Program-made: the position numbers and the translations under genes
Assembly: GCF_000252955.1 (NCBI RefSeq)
Contig: NC_014228.1
Span: forward strand, 62,001 to 126,000
DNA length: 64,000 nucleotides
Direction of reading: 5' to 3'
Origin: Xenorhabdus nematophila ATCC 19061
GTDB lineage: Bacteria; Pseudomonadota; Gammaproteobacteria; Enterobacterales; Enterobacteriaceae
Notes under the pieces: model-generated
The model's database searches: none
What the model was told of the DNA's origin: nothing
What the model saw: only the letters and a program-made list of their open reading frames with translations
Part shown: in pieces, positions 17,023 through 25,142 of the stretch
Layout: every line of letters begins with the position of its first letter
Numbering within the stretch: position 1 is the first letter of the stretch

Positions 17023-17766
17023 TTACTGTTTAGAACCACCGAATGCGGTATCCTTGGTACTGTCATCAGCAAATGTGGCATATCCAGCCAAGCTGGCAGC
17101 ACTGTCACCAAAGAAGTGGCCGTTGGTTTGCCCAACCAAAGTATCCGTTATGGCAGCACCTTCAAATTTGGCATCAGCGCCGATACTGGCATCAATGTCT
17201 ATCGTCATCGCAGTATTTGCCAGTGAACCAGCCAGCGTTTTTTCACCAAAATCTGCGGTAAATGTGCCGGACAGGGCATTGTCGCCACTGTATTGGTTAA
17301 TACCCGTCACGGTGTAAGTCGCTGTACCGTCTGTTGGGATATTGGTAGTGACGTCCTTGCCTGCATAATAAACCGTGTGGGTGCTATCCGATGCCTGACC
17401 TGTCTGAGACCATTCACCGAAGTAAACATCTGCATTGGCAACTTTGCTGAAATGGAATACGCCCATACCACCGTGAGAGCCGGGTGCTCCTGCCATTGAG
17501 ATGTTATGGATACCATTGCTGTCAGCAGGTGCCATGCGAGTCAAGCCGGCAAAGCCAGTGATCTGACCACCATAAACGGAACTGACACCAATGCCGGGTT
17601 CGCCACCTTTGCCACCGTGTGGGCCTGAACCCGGTTGGGTTGCACCAACCTTAATGTGTGGCGTTGTTTCATCTTGGCTCTGACCAAATCCTACTGCTGC
17701 CTGAGCCTGTGCCATAAATCCCAATGCCCCTAAAGCGGCAACTAATACGTTGAACTTTTTCATCAT
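17023..17766 (-). CDS. hrpC: Hemophilin-like secreted heme-binding protein
   Basis: 247 aa. Signal peptide MMKKFNVLVAALGALGFMA then AQA. There is no lipobox Cys, so it should be soluble rather than lipidated. The N-terminal domain is Gly/His-rich (HIKVGATQPGSGPHGGKGG, GAPGSHGGMGVFHFSK), suited to heme ligation. The C-terminal part has repeated strand motifs and the Slam-substrate barrel signature (GTFTADFGEKTLAGSLANT, GHFFGDSAASLAGYATF). First gene of the operon, directly behind a Fur-type box. By family it scavenges heme outside the cell, and the receptor downstream takes it up. Confidence 0.85.
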   Translation of the reverse strand: MMKKFNVLVAALGALGFMAQAQAAVGFGQSQDETTPHIKVGATQPGSGPHGGKGGEPGIGVSSVYGGQITGFAGLTRMAPADSNGIHNISMAGAPGSHGGMGVFHFSKVANADVYFGEWSQTGQASDSTHTVYYAGKDVTTNIPTDGTATYTVTGINQYSGDNALSGTFTADFGEKTLAGSLANTAMTIDIDASIGADAKFEGAAITDTLVGQTNGHFFGDSAASLAGYATFADDSTKDTAFGGSKQ

Positions 17767-17850
17767 TATCCTCGTTTGGAATGGGGGATCCCTCGTTACC
17801 CAATCATAAAAACGGCCTGATTTATTGCGCCGGGAAAACGTACACCCTGC

Positions 17851-17885
17851 AAATGATAATGTAAATGATAATTATTACTATTATG
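17851..17885 (-). promoter_or_regulatory. Fur-box-like operator before the hemophilin operon
   Basis: Two overlapping matches to the Fur consensus: TGATAATGTAAATGATAAT and TGATAATTATTACTA, made of GATAAT hexamers. They lie 85-120 bp upstream of the first gene, where the promoter should be. Implies induction under iron limitation. Confidence 0.75.
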
Positions 17886-18395
17886 TCTTGTTTTATTAGG
17901 GGCTTTATATTGTTTATTTTATTTAATTTATTGAAAATAAATAATTTTTTGTTATTGAAAGGATAAATGAATAAGCTATTTTTCTTCCAGAAATGTGACG
18001 TAGGTAGATTTAATCACCCAATAACAATATGTTAATAATAATATTATTCGCAATAAAAAAGTTTCCATTGTAATTAAATGTATTAAACCCGATAAATATT
18101 TAAGTAATTTATTAATAAAAGTTAATGGTATCGATAATTACTTCTTACTGTTTGCCGTAACTAATTAATCATGAATGATTTTAATATAAAAAAATTAATA
18201 TAAAAAATTAACCAAATAAATTTCATTGGTATATTTTTTTTCATATTTTCTTTTATGACGAGTAAAAAAGTAGAATAGGAAAATAATAGCGCGTACTGAA
18301 ATATATATATCCCCAATGGATTTCAAGATGCAGCCAACAAAGCGGCAACTTGAAAGACGACGGATATAGTCATTTAGCTCAGTGGGAGACATATT
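17886..18395. other. AT-rich intergenic region with a repeat fragment
   Basis: About 510 bp, strongly AT-rich, with no convincing ORF, between the divergent hemophilin operon and the acetyltransferase gene. Near its right end (about 18303-18375) ccaatggatttcaagatgca and the following gcagc / gcggcaacttgaaag segments resemble a dispersed repeat I associate with Xenorhabdus and Photorhabdus genomes; this is pattern memory, not a search. Promoters for both sides should lie here. Confidence 0.5.
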
Positions 18396-19160
18396 GTGGA
18401 AGCAAAAATAGTGATTCAATCTGCTGAAGAAAGGACAGATCTAGAGAGTGCTATAAATGAAATCCTGGATAGTAACTGGCCTGAGTTTATGAATTATGGT
18501 TCTGTATCTGAACAATATTGGGATAAATTATATGAACCCGGTTTCAGTCGGTTTCAGAAAGTTGCCATTATGCAGCAAGGGCAACAAGAACGTGTTGTCG
18601 GTATGTTAAACTCAATCCCTTTTCCCTGGGAATATCATTCATTGGATCAATTGCCTGATGAGGGATGGGATGCCGTATTACGTGCTGGCGTAGAAGCCAA
18701 GGGAAAGCAGAAAACCAACATGCTGTCGGCATTAGCCGTGACGGTTGTCCCTGAATTCCGAGGCCACAATATTCCTGCTTTATTAATCAATAGCGTAAAA
18801 CAGACCGCGCGTGATGAAGGTTTAGAGGGGCTGGTGGTTCCTGTCAGGCCCAGTTTGAAAAGCCAATATCCCTTGCAGGATTTTGTTGAGTATTGCGGCT
18901 GGAAAAATGAACAAGGGGAGCCATTTGATCCGTGGATCCGCACCCATTGTCGTCTGGGGGCAAAAATCATTAAACCGGCTCTGCGCTCAATGGATATTTA
19001 CGGCTCTTTAGCGCAGTGGCAGGCATGGACGGGCATGGTATTTCCACAAAGTGGTGAATACATTATTCCGGGTGGATTGGTGCCATTGGTCGTGGATGCT
19101 GAGAAACAGATGGCTTATTACATTGAGCCTAATTTGTGGATGTTTCATCACCTTGGGTAA
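18396..19160 (+). CDS. GNAT-like N-acetyltransferase
   Basis: 254 aa, GTG start. The middle shows a GNAT core: LSALAVTVVPEFRGHNIPAL (residues about 109-128) resembles motif A (strand 4 and the acetyl-CoA pyrophosphate loop, R-G-x-x-x-A/P), followed by helix 3 and LEGLVVPVRPS. The N-terminal 100 residues and the C-terminal 80 are not recognised. The substrate is unknown. It stands alone between the hemophilin operon and fdhD, converging with fdhD with a 5-bp gap. Confidence 0.65.
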   Translation: MEAKIVIQSAEERTDLESAINEILDSNWPEFMNYGSVSEQYWDKLYEPGFSRFQKVAIMQQGQQERVVGMLNSIPFPWEYHSLDQLPDEGWDAVLRAGVEAKGKQKTNMLSALAVTVVPEFRGHNIPALLINSVKQTARDEGLEGLVVPVRPSLKSQYPLQDFVEYCGWKNEQGEPFDPWIRTHCRLGAKIIKPALRSMDIYGSLAQWQAWTGMVFPQSGEYIIPGGLVPLVVDAEKQMAYYIEPNLWMFHHLG

Positions 19161-19165
19161 AAATA

Positions 19166-19996
19166 TCAATCAACGACTCGCTGAGGATGGGTATATATTG
19201 TTGCCCGCCCCGGTTTGCAAAATCCGATCAGCGTCAGATGACATTTTTGGGCAACTTCGATAGCCAGTGAGGTTGCAGCAGAAACGGCAAACAAAATTTC
19301 CACTCCGCAATGCGCTGATTTTTGTACCATTTCATAACTGGCACGGCTGGAAACCAGAACCGCGCCTTGCTGCCAGCCTGTTTTTGCCCGCATTCCCAGC
19401 AATTTATCCAGCGCGACATGCCGGCCGACATCTTCACAACCGCCGAGTAAGTTTCCTTCCGTTGAGATCCAACCGGCAGCGTGGGTACAGCCCGTCAGAA
19501 CACCGATTTCTTGCAGATCCGGTAATCGGGAAAGTGCTGCATCAAGGTGAGAGAGTGAAAATGTCTGGGTGAAAGGCAGGGGCGAAATTGGACGAAAAAC
19601 GTCGGCCAGTTGTTCGGTACCGCAGATACCACAGCCGGTTCTGCCTGCCATATTGCGCCGGCGTTCTTTCAATGCAGCAAAGCGACGGTTCGACAGTTCA
19701 ATATGCAGTTCAATACCGCCATGACAGCTGATAACAGAATCAATGCCACGAATTTCCTGCGGGGAAGTGATAATCCCTTCCGATAAGGAAAAACCGATGG
19801 CGAAATGCGCCAAATCTTTCGGGCTTGCCATCATGACGACATGTGAAATGCCGTTATAAACCAGTGCAATAGGGACTTCTTCTGCTACCCAGTCCGGCCT
19901 GGAGCTGTTCAGGTTATTTTTGTGTTTTACATTGATCTGAAAAGCGCCGCAGATACCCTCAATGGCTAACTGATTGCCTGATTTTGTGTTATCCAT
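19166..19996 (-). CDS. fdhD: Formate dehydrogenase accessory sulfurtransferase FdhD
   Basis: 276 aa, full length. Transfers sulfur from IscS to the molybdenum cofactor of formate dehydrogenases. The [13 protein letters not shown] motif holds the catalytic CxxC near residue 120, and [12 protein letters not shown] and [12 protein letters not shown] are FdhD signatures. Divergent from the formate dehydrogenase genes as in E. coli, but those genes are reduced to remnants here, so its usual local client is missing. The reading frame is intact. Confidence 0.95.
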   Translation of the reverse strand: MDNTKSGNQLAIEGICGAFQINVKHKNNLNSSRPDWVAEEVPIALVYNGISHVVMMASPKDLAHFAIGFSLSEGIITSPQEIRGIDSVISCHGGIELHIELSNRRFAALKERRRNMAGRTGCGICGTEQLADVFRPISPLPFTQTFSLSHLDAALSRLPDLQEIGVLTGCTHAAGWISTEGNLLGGCEDVGRHVALDKLLGMRAKTGWQQGAVLVSSRASYEMVQKSAHCGVEILFAVSAATSLAIEVAQKCHLTLIGFCKPGRATIYTHPQRVVD

Positions 19997-20041
19997 CAGA
20001 TGAATTCCCCGGCAGATTAATTCATAATACTGCCAAACCTT

Positions 20042-20060
20042 ATCAGGTTATTAACCTGAT
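20042..20060. promoter_or_regulatory. Palindrome in the fdhD-fdoG divergent promoter region
   Basis: Perfect 8-bp inverted repeat ATCAGGTT-ATT-AACCTGAT, centred 56 bp from the fdhD start and 94 bp from the fdoG remnant start. Suited to a dimeric regulator; the regulator is unknown. Confidence 0.5.
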
Positions 20061-20144
20061 CACACGAATTAATAAAAACGCAAAGCACCGAGGATTTTTT
20101 CGTCAGAAGGTGTGTAGATAAGCAATGTGAGTGAGGAGATCACC

Positions 20145-20695
20145 ATGCAAGTCAGCAGAAGGCAGTTCTTTAAGATCTGCGCTGGCGGTATGGCGGGTAC
20201 GACGGCAGCCGCGCTCCCAACCGCCGCGATTGCACAAACACGTAACTACAAATTGCTGCGTGCGCGTGAAACCCGAAATACCTGTACGTACTGCTCCGTC
20301 GGCTGTGGATTATTGATGTACAGCCTTGGCGATGGCGCCAAAAATCGGGGGATATCGGTCAGTACAATCTCGGCCAAAAGGGGATCTACTGGTCAGTGAG
20401 TGTCTTTCTGTTCCTGTTGTTGGTCAGCGGCATCGTTATCTGGCGTCCTTACTTTGCGGAATATTTCCCGATCCCGTTGATTCGGATTGCCTTACTGGTT
20501 CACTCGCTGGCCGCGATTGGCCTGATCCTGACAATTATCGTCCATACTTACGCGGCGTTTTGGGTCAAGGGTTCGGTACGGGCGATGGTGGAAGGCTGGG
20601 TCACACGCGGCTGGGCGAAGAAACACCATCCACGCTGGTATCGTGAAATCGTGGAGCAGGAGCAACAAAACGGGCAACAAAAAGAGAAAGAGTGA
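20145..20695 (+). pseudogene. fdoG: fdoG::fdoI deletion remnant of formate dehydrogenase-O/N
   Basis: The first 66 or so codons encode the Tat signal (SRRQFFKICAGGMAG) and the first cluster motif (CTYCSVGCG) of the formate dehydrogenase alpha subunit, ending at SLGDGAKN. At about 20338-20346 the sequence jumps, out of frame, into the C-terminal half of the cytochrome b556 gamma subunit: GDIGQYNLGQKGIYWSVS, VIWRPYFAEYF, TYAAFWVKGSVRAM, KKHHPRWYREI. The rest of fdoG, including its selenocysteine site, all of fdoH and the start of fdoI are gone. The joint contains a short AAAAATCGGGGGA run. Non-functional. Confidence 0.93.
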
Positions 20696-20738
20696 ATTTG
20701 GGGCAGGGTATTTTGATTAATTTGTGTTGCCTGCTATT

Positions 20739-20764
20739 ATGACACGTGTGCTTACACGTGTCAT
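20739..20764. promoter_or_regulatory. ccdAB operator palindrome
   Basis: Perfect inverted repeat ATGACACGTGT-GCTT-ACACGTGTCAT (11-bp arms), ending 13 bp before the ccdA start. A likely site for CcdA/CcdAB autorepression. Confidence 0.7.
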
Positions 20765-20777
20765 TTGCGGGGATTAT

Positions 20778-21017
20778 ATGACAGCATTACACTCCAGAAC
20801 TAAAAAAACCGTCAGCGTGACTGTTTCACCAGAACTGTATGAACAAGCAAAACAAATAGGACTAAATTTTTCTGCTATTTTGACTCAGGCATTAATTGCA
20901 GAACTTAAATCTGCGGCGGCTGAGCAGTGGAAACGTGATAATAGGGAGGGATTCGAAGAACTCAATCGCATCACCCGTGAACATGGTCTACTGTCCGATC
21001 AATATAGGACATTTTAA
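20778..21017 (+). CDS. ccdA: CcdA-family antitoxin
   Basis: 79 aa from ATG 20778, chosen because the product then starts MTALHSRTKKTVSVTVSPEL like other CcdA proteins; longer starts run through the operator. The N-terminal ribbon-helix-helix (KKTVSVTVSPELYEQAKQIG) binds DNA. The C-terminal EQWKRDNREGFEELNRITRE and following GLLSDQYRTF is the CcdB-binding tail. Its stop is 1 bp before ccdB. The pair probably entered between the two formate-dehydrogenase remnants. Confidence 0.92.
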   Translation: MTALHSRTKKTVSVTVSPELYEQAKQIGLNFSAILTQALIAELKSAAAEQWKRDNREGFEELNRITREHGLLSDQYRTF

Positions 21018-21018
21018 G

Positions 21019-21324
21019 ATGCAGTACACAGTTTACAAAAATACAGGTAATCCTGATTATTCCTATCTGTTGGATGTTCAGAGCGACATTATTGATGTAT
21101 TAGAAACACGATTGGTCATTCCATTATTCCTAAAATCAAATTTCCACGGGCGAATTCCAACTCGATTATGCCCGACCCTGAACATTGATGGGAACGAATA
21201 TCTCGTTATGACTCACGCGATGGCTAGCATCAGAGTCTCTATGTTAGGTGATGAGATGACAAATGTTTCATCCCACAGACAGCTAATTAAAGATGCGATG
21301 GATTTACTCTTTGACGGGTTTTGA
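21019..21324 (+). CDS. ccdB: CcdB-family gyrase-poisoning toxin
   Basis: 101 aa from ATG 21019, the same length as F-plasmid CcdB. Begins MQYTVYKNTGNPDYSYLLDV. DVLETRLVIPLF and the C-terminal RQLIKDAMDLLFDGF match the family; the F-plasmid toxin ends in W-G-I, here D-G-F. CcdB traps DNA gyrase on DNA. Co-translated with ccdA. The frame is intact, so the pair may be active. Confidence 0.92.
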   Translation: MQYTVYKNTGNPDYSYLLDVQSDIIDVLETRLVIPLFLKSNFHGRIPTRLCPTLNIDGNEYLVMTHAMASIRVSMLGDEMTNVSSHRQLIKDAMDLLFDGF

Positions 21325-21377
21325 ACAAGCGGGACCGCGGTCCCACCCTATCGAACTGAATCGTGAAGTTGAAAATG

Positions 21378-21407
21378 AAACCGGAGGCGGTGCTTTTCCT
21401 CCGGTTT
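21378..21407. terminator. Bidirectional terminator after ccdAB
   Basis: AAACCGGAGG / CCTCCGGTTT, 10-bp stem with a 10-nt loop, between the converging ccdB and the pRiA4b-like gene. Short T/A runs lie on both sides. Confidence 0.75.
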
Positions 21408-21426
21408 TGCAGGATGTTATGGGGTT

Positions 21427-23505
21427 TTAGTAATTAAACAGTGCCTTCAGTCTCTTGTTAGCCAGTTGTTTATCAAAAGGTTCAGGCTGTTCATCCGGAG
21501 ACAAACCTGCCCACTCTAATTGTTCTGCTTCCTCTTCTGTCAGGATTTTCTTTTTCCTCAATTTGAGCAGGTGATTCCAATGCCAGATACCACCGGAATC
21601 TTCAGCCGGACACATGCCATTGCCTGCGGTCACTTCGGGCTGGATAATATCCTTCGGAAGAAGTTTCTCGACGGTTACCTGATGGGACCAGTCATCACCA
21701 AAGTCATACTGATAATTAAGTGTGCTGCCAATATCATTCAGGAAGATGCCGATACGAACCTGGTCATAATGTTCTTCCGGGATTTCTATTCCCCCGATAT
21801 CAAAACAGTACAGGTGGGCATTTTCCCAACCCATGGCATCTTGTATCACATCATGGAGTTCGCACAATGTCAGTTGGTTACTGACACTGATCCGACGCCA
21901 TACCGCAGGACTTGCATCAAGTAAGCTTACTTTGATGACTAACCCTTGCAGTGGAAGCTCGGCATTGACGGGGTCCAGCATCATGGCAAAAAACTCAAAA
22001 CTCATTTCTGATAACGCATCAAACAGCGAAAATTTCTTGCGGTTCAATGCCGGATCGTGGAGCGAATGCGCTAAATCCAAGTAGTCATTTGCGAAACGCT
22101 GAGCGCTTGGCGGCAGTTTATATCGTTCTACTGCGGCTGAATAAGTCAGGCGCTCAGTAAACAGATCCCGGTTTGCATAGTAATAGTTTTTCAAGAGGTC
22201 TCTGGGTTTTTTCGCTTCCAACAAACACTCTTCCGGTGCCAGCCAAGTCATCAGCAATGGCGAAAAATGCTTCATGTAGATGGAGCTGAGGCGATTCCGT
22301 TCTTTGCGTTGAAAATCTGCCTGATAGCTAAGCTTTTGGTTCCAGTTCTCAAATTCAAATTCTTCTGGTTCTGTCCATTCGGCAGGTAACTGCGATAACC
22401 AATAAAGAGAATAGAGGTCGAGCGGCGTATTTTTACTGTGCTGAACGGAAAGTATCCACGGCAGGATTTGTTGCAGCCATTCCGGAGAAACGGGAGTGAA
22501 GTCAACACTGTCATCTAATTGTGCTATCAGTTCAGTGAGTGATTTATTGGGATCAATATCCAGGAAAGTTTCCCTGATGCCCGATTTAAAATCCAGCATC
22601 ATGCTTAATTGGTCGTCTTCACCGTTCAGCGTGGCTTTCATCATTATGCTGGCACAATCATTGCCATCCACATGGGAAACATATAATTCATGTATTTTTG
22701 CTGTTGCCCGGGCATGACAGTGCTTCATTGCCAGTTTTTTCCAGCGTTTCATGGAGTGTTTAACCGAAGGGTGGCGGTTAAAACGGGCACACAGGTTGAT
22801 AAGCTGTTGGTAGGATAAATTTGCCCAGGCTGAGGAAGGACAACTATCCAACACTTGCCCACTGGCCAGTGCCACCGGCTCTTCAAAGTATTGGGTTAAC
22901 AGGAGCAGGGCATCTATGCCCCATGAATACTTGGACAGTTCTGACAATAAATGAGGTAAAGCCTCATGAGGGACAACTGAAACGCCGTTTTCAAAAAACT
23001 CAATGAATTCAATGCCGGACTGAATATCATACTGATCAAGCAACTGGCTTAATCTGATGGGCTGGGTGGGAAAGCTGACTACACCTGCGTTGTCATCATG
23101 TTCGGATATTTCCAGTAACTGAGTAATGTCAGTCTGGATATTAAACTGATTTTTCTTCAGGATTGATAACAGTAGCAACACACATTCACTATTGAGTGCG
23201 AAATTTTCTTTGGCATGGTTCAGGGTTTCTTCGATAGCTCCTTCAAATTGTCGTTTGACTCCCACTGGCAATTTAGTGGCGGTCAGTGCCAGTTCCGCGA
23301 TAGCTGCTTCAACCCAGTTACTGATGCTGTCGCCTATCTTATCCATAACCTCTTCAGGTATGGTTAACACGATGGCTATCAGCAAGAAAACGTTTTCTGG
23401 ATCGGCAAACCATTGAACCTGTTTGGGTGTTAAATATCGTTTTTTTTCAGGTTGGTGGGCATATTCATTAATTGCAGTAAATAATTTTTCAGGTGTGAGT
23501 TTCAT
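21427..23505 (-). CDS. Large protein with C-terminal pRiA4b ORF-3-like domain
   Basis: 692 aa from ATG 23505; the 5 codons upstream begin at TTG and lack support. The last 190 residues (PLQGLVIKVSLLDASPAVWR, NDIGSTLNYQYDFGDDWSH, CPAEDSGGIWHWNHLLK) match the pRiA4b ORF-3/IS1096-passenger domain found on plasmids and mobile elements. Its function is unproven. The first 500 residues are helix-rich and not recognised. It converges with ccdAB across a terminator. Both sit between fdo and fdhE/selB remnants, so they probably came in on the same replaced segment. Confidence 0.75.
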   Translation of the reverse strand: MKLTPEKLFTAINEYAHQPEKKRYLTPKQVQWFADPENVFLLIAIVLTIPEEVMDKIGDSISNWVEAAIAELALTATKLPVGVKRQFEGAIEETLNHAKENFALNSECVLLLLSILKKNQFNIQTDITQLLEISEHDDNAGVVSFPTQPIRLSQLLDQYDIQSGIEFIEFFENGVSVVPHEALPHLLSELSKYSWGIDALLLLTQYFEEPVALASGQVLDSCPSSAWANLSYQQLINLCARFNRHPSVKHSMKRWKKLAMKHCHARATAKIHELYVSHVDGNDCASIMMKATLNGEDDQLSMMLDFKSGIRETFLDIDPNKSLTELIAQLDDSVDFTPVSPEWLQQILPWILSVQHSKNTPLDLYSLYWLSQLPAEWTEPEEFEFENWNQKLSYQADFQRKERNRLSSIYMKHFSPLLMTWLAPEECLLEAKKPRDLLKNYYYANRDLFTERLTYSAAVERYKLPPSAQRFANDYLDLAHSLHDPALNRKKFSLFDALSEMSFEFFAMMLDPVNAELPLQGLVIKVSLLDASPAVWRRISVSNQLTLCELHDVIQDAMGWENAHLYCFDIGGIEIPEEHYDQVRIGIFLNDIGSTLNYQYDFGDDWSHQVTVEKLLPKDIIQPEVTAGNGMCPAEDSGGIWHWNHLLKLRKKKILTEEEAEQLEWAGLSPDEQPEPFDKQLANKRLKALFNY

Positions 23506-23707
23506 GATTAAGCTCTTCAATTATTGATAAGTGAACTAATGAAGAGTGTTCATGATTAATGCTGATAATCCCACTCTTCCCACTCAAATATAGCACTGAC
23601 AGTTTAACCGATACTTGCAGATGCGCTACCAGCAAGTTTGCCGGAACTTCACGACCATGCCATTCCTCTGTTTGGCAGGGTAAGATAGTTGTATAACGAT
23701 CCATCAA
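23489..23707 (-). CDS. Possible 72-residue ORF upstream of the pRiA4b-like gene
   Basis: A 72-codon ORF (MMDRYTTILPCQTEEWHGRE...) overlaps the first codons of the pRiA4b-like gene by 17 bp on the same strand. I do not recognise it. It could be a leader gene, a fragment left by the insertion, or chance. Otherwise the 236-bp gap to 23742 would hold the promoters of both flanking genes. Confidence 0.25.
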   Translation of the reverse strand: MMDRYTTILPCQTEEWHGREVPANLLVAHLQVSVKLSVLYLSGKSGIISINHEHSSLVHLSIIEELNHETHT

Positions 23708-23741
23708 TAACGATCCATCAATATAACGGGAAGGTAAGATA

Positions 23742-24987
23742 ATGAGTATTCTGAAAAATCTGTATCAACATCGTGCCGAGCGCCTGAAAACGTTGGCGAC
23801 TGAGAATCATCCGTTTTCCAGTTACCTGAATTTTGCCGCTGAAATCGTTCAGGCACAGCAAAAGGCACTGTATGACAATCCGCTAAGTCATCCAGTTACT
23901 GGTGTCACAAGGTTGGCAATCCGTTCCTTTGTTTGTCACAGCCGCCGTCACCGGAGAAGGTATTGCACCACTCAGAGAATATTTACGTTCTATTCATCAA
24001 TCACAGCTGACTCACCAGCATCATCACTCTTTTCAAAATCCACAGCCTGAAAAATTAAGCCAGCGCTTTCGTCTGGCTGTTGATCGCGTTTTTACGGTTA
24101 AAGGGGCGGGGATAGTTGTCACGGGAACCGCATTGGCGGGGCGCGTCAGTGTCGGTGATGCCTTGTGGCTGACCGGCAGTGAGCAAACTATCAGAGTACG
24201 TGGTTTACATGCCCAGAATCAGCCTGCCTTCCTTGATTGGTTATCCCAATTGGCGATAACGCGTCATCATGCGGGAAACCTCGCCTCTCATTTACCACAG
24301 GGTGCGCTATCACTCAGTCACTTTGCCTGGGCGCGCCAGTTAACGGAAAGCCAGCTCAGCCACTTGCTGGCGGAGATGAATGTCATTATTGCGGGAGACT
24401 GGGCTCTGTCACTGCATAATGCAGAGCTGGCAGAACAGCGGTTATTGCAGGTGTTGGCAGAATATCATGCTAAACATCCTGACCAGCTTGGGGTAGGTAA
24501 AGCCCGCTTGAGAAGGATGGCATTACCCACATTGGATGAAACTTTGGTTTATACCCTGATCAACCGCTTACTTGAACAGAAAGCGCTGAAACAAACGCAT
24601 GGGTTGGCATTTACTGATGAGCAGGCCAGCCTTTGGCTAAAAGCCGAACCGTATTTTAATACTGAAGTCTGGTGGGTACGCGATTTGGCGACCGAAATGG
24701 GGGAAGATGAAGCGATCATTCGTCATCTTTTGCGAACAGCGGCGCAGTTGGGGATGATTATTGCCATCGTGCCAGATCGTTATTATCACCGTCAGCGTAT
24801 TCAGCAATTTGCGGATGTGATCCGTCAATATGATCAGGATAAAGGCGGCATAACCGCAGTCGGTTTCCGCGATGAATTCAGTATCGGCCGAAAATTAGCT
24901 ATTCAAATCCTGGAATTCTTTGACCGCACAGGTTTTACCCGCAGAAAAGCTGATTTGCACATGTTACGGGATGAAGAAATATTTTAG
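23742..24987 (+). pseudogene. selB: fdhE::selB deletion remnant
   Basis: The first 48 or so codons ([40 protein letters not shown]) are the N-terminal part of FdhE, with about 26 early codons apparently missing. At about 23885-23890 the sequence shifts frame into SelB ([18 protein letters not shown]), so selA and the SelB GTPase domain are deleted. The open SelB frame (23902-24987, 361 codons) keeps part of domain II (RVFTVKGAGIVVTGTALAG) but lacks about 110 residues after RGLHAQNQP (near 24226). It resumes at FLDWLSQLA with the C-terminal winged-helix domains intact (SIGRKLAIQILEFFDRTGFT). It cannot deliver selenocysteyl-tRNA. Confidence 0.92.
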
Positions 24988-25142
24988 CCATATATTTTTA
25001 GCAGTAAGCTTATTGAACTCCTTTGGATCCGAGATGTCTTCATTGAGCGCATTGGCATAATTTATTTTCTGTTTATTTTATGACCTATGTTATTTTCATC
25101 CGGTAATGTCAAACTGAACTCAGATGCGGAAGTCAATCAAGT

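Noticed and set aside
18368..18395. tRNA-like string TTTAGCTCAGTGGGAGA
   Set aside because: It resembles a tRNA D-arm, but there is no acceptor stem, anticodon arm or T-arm (GTTCGA) in the right place. It is just upstream of the acetyltransferase start.
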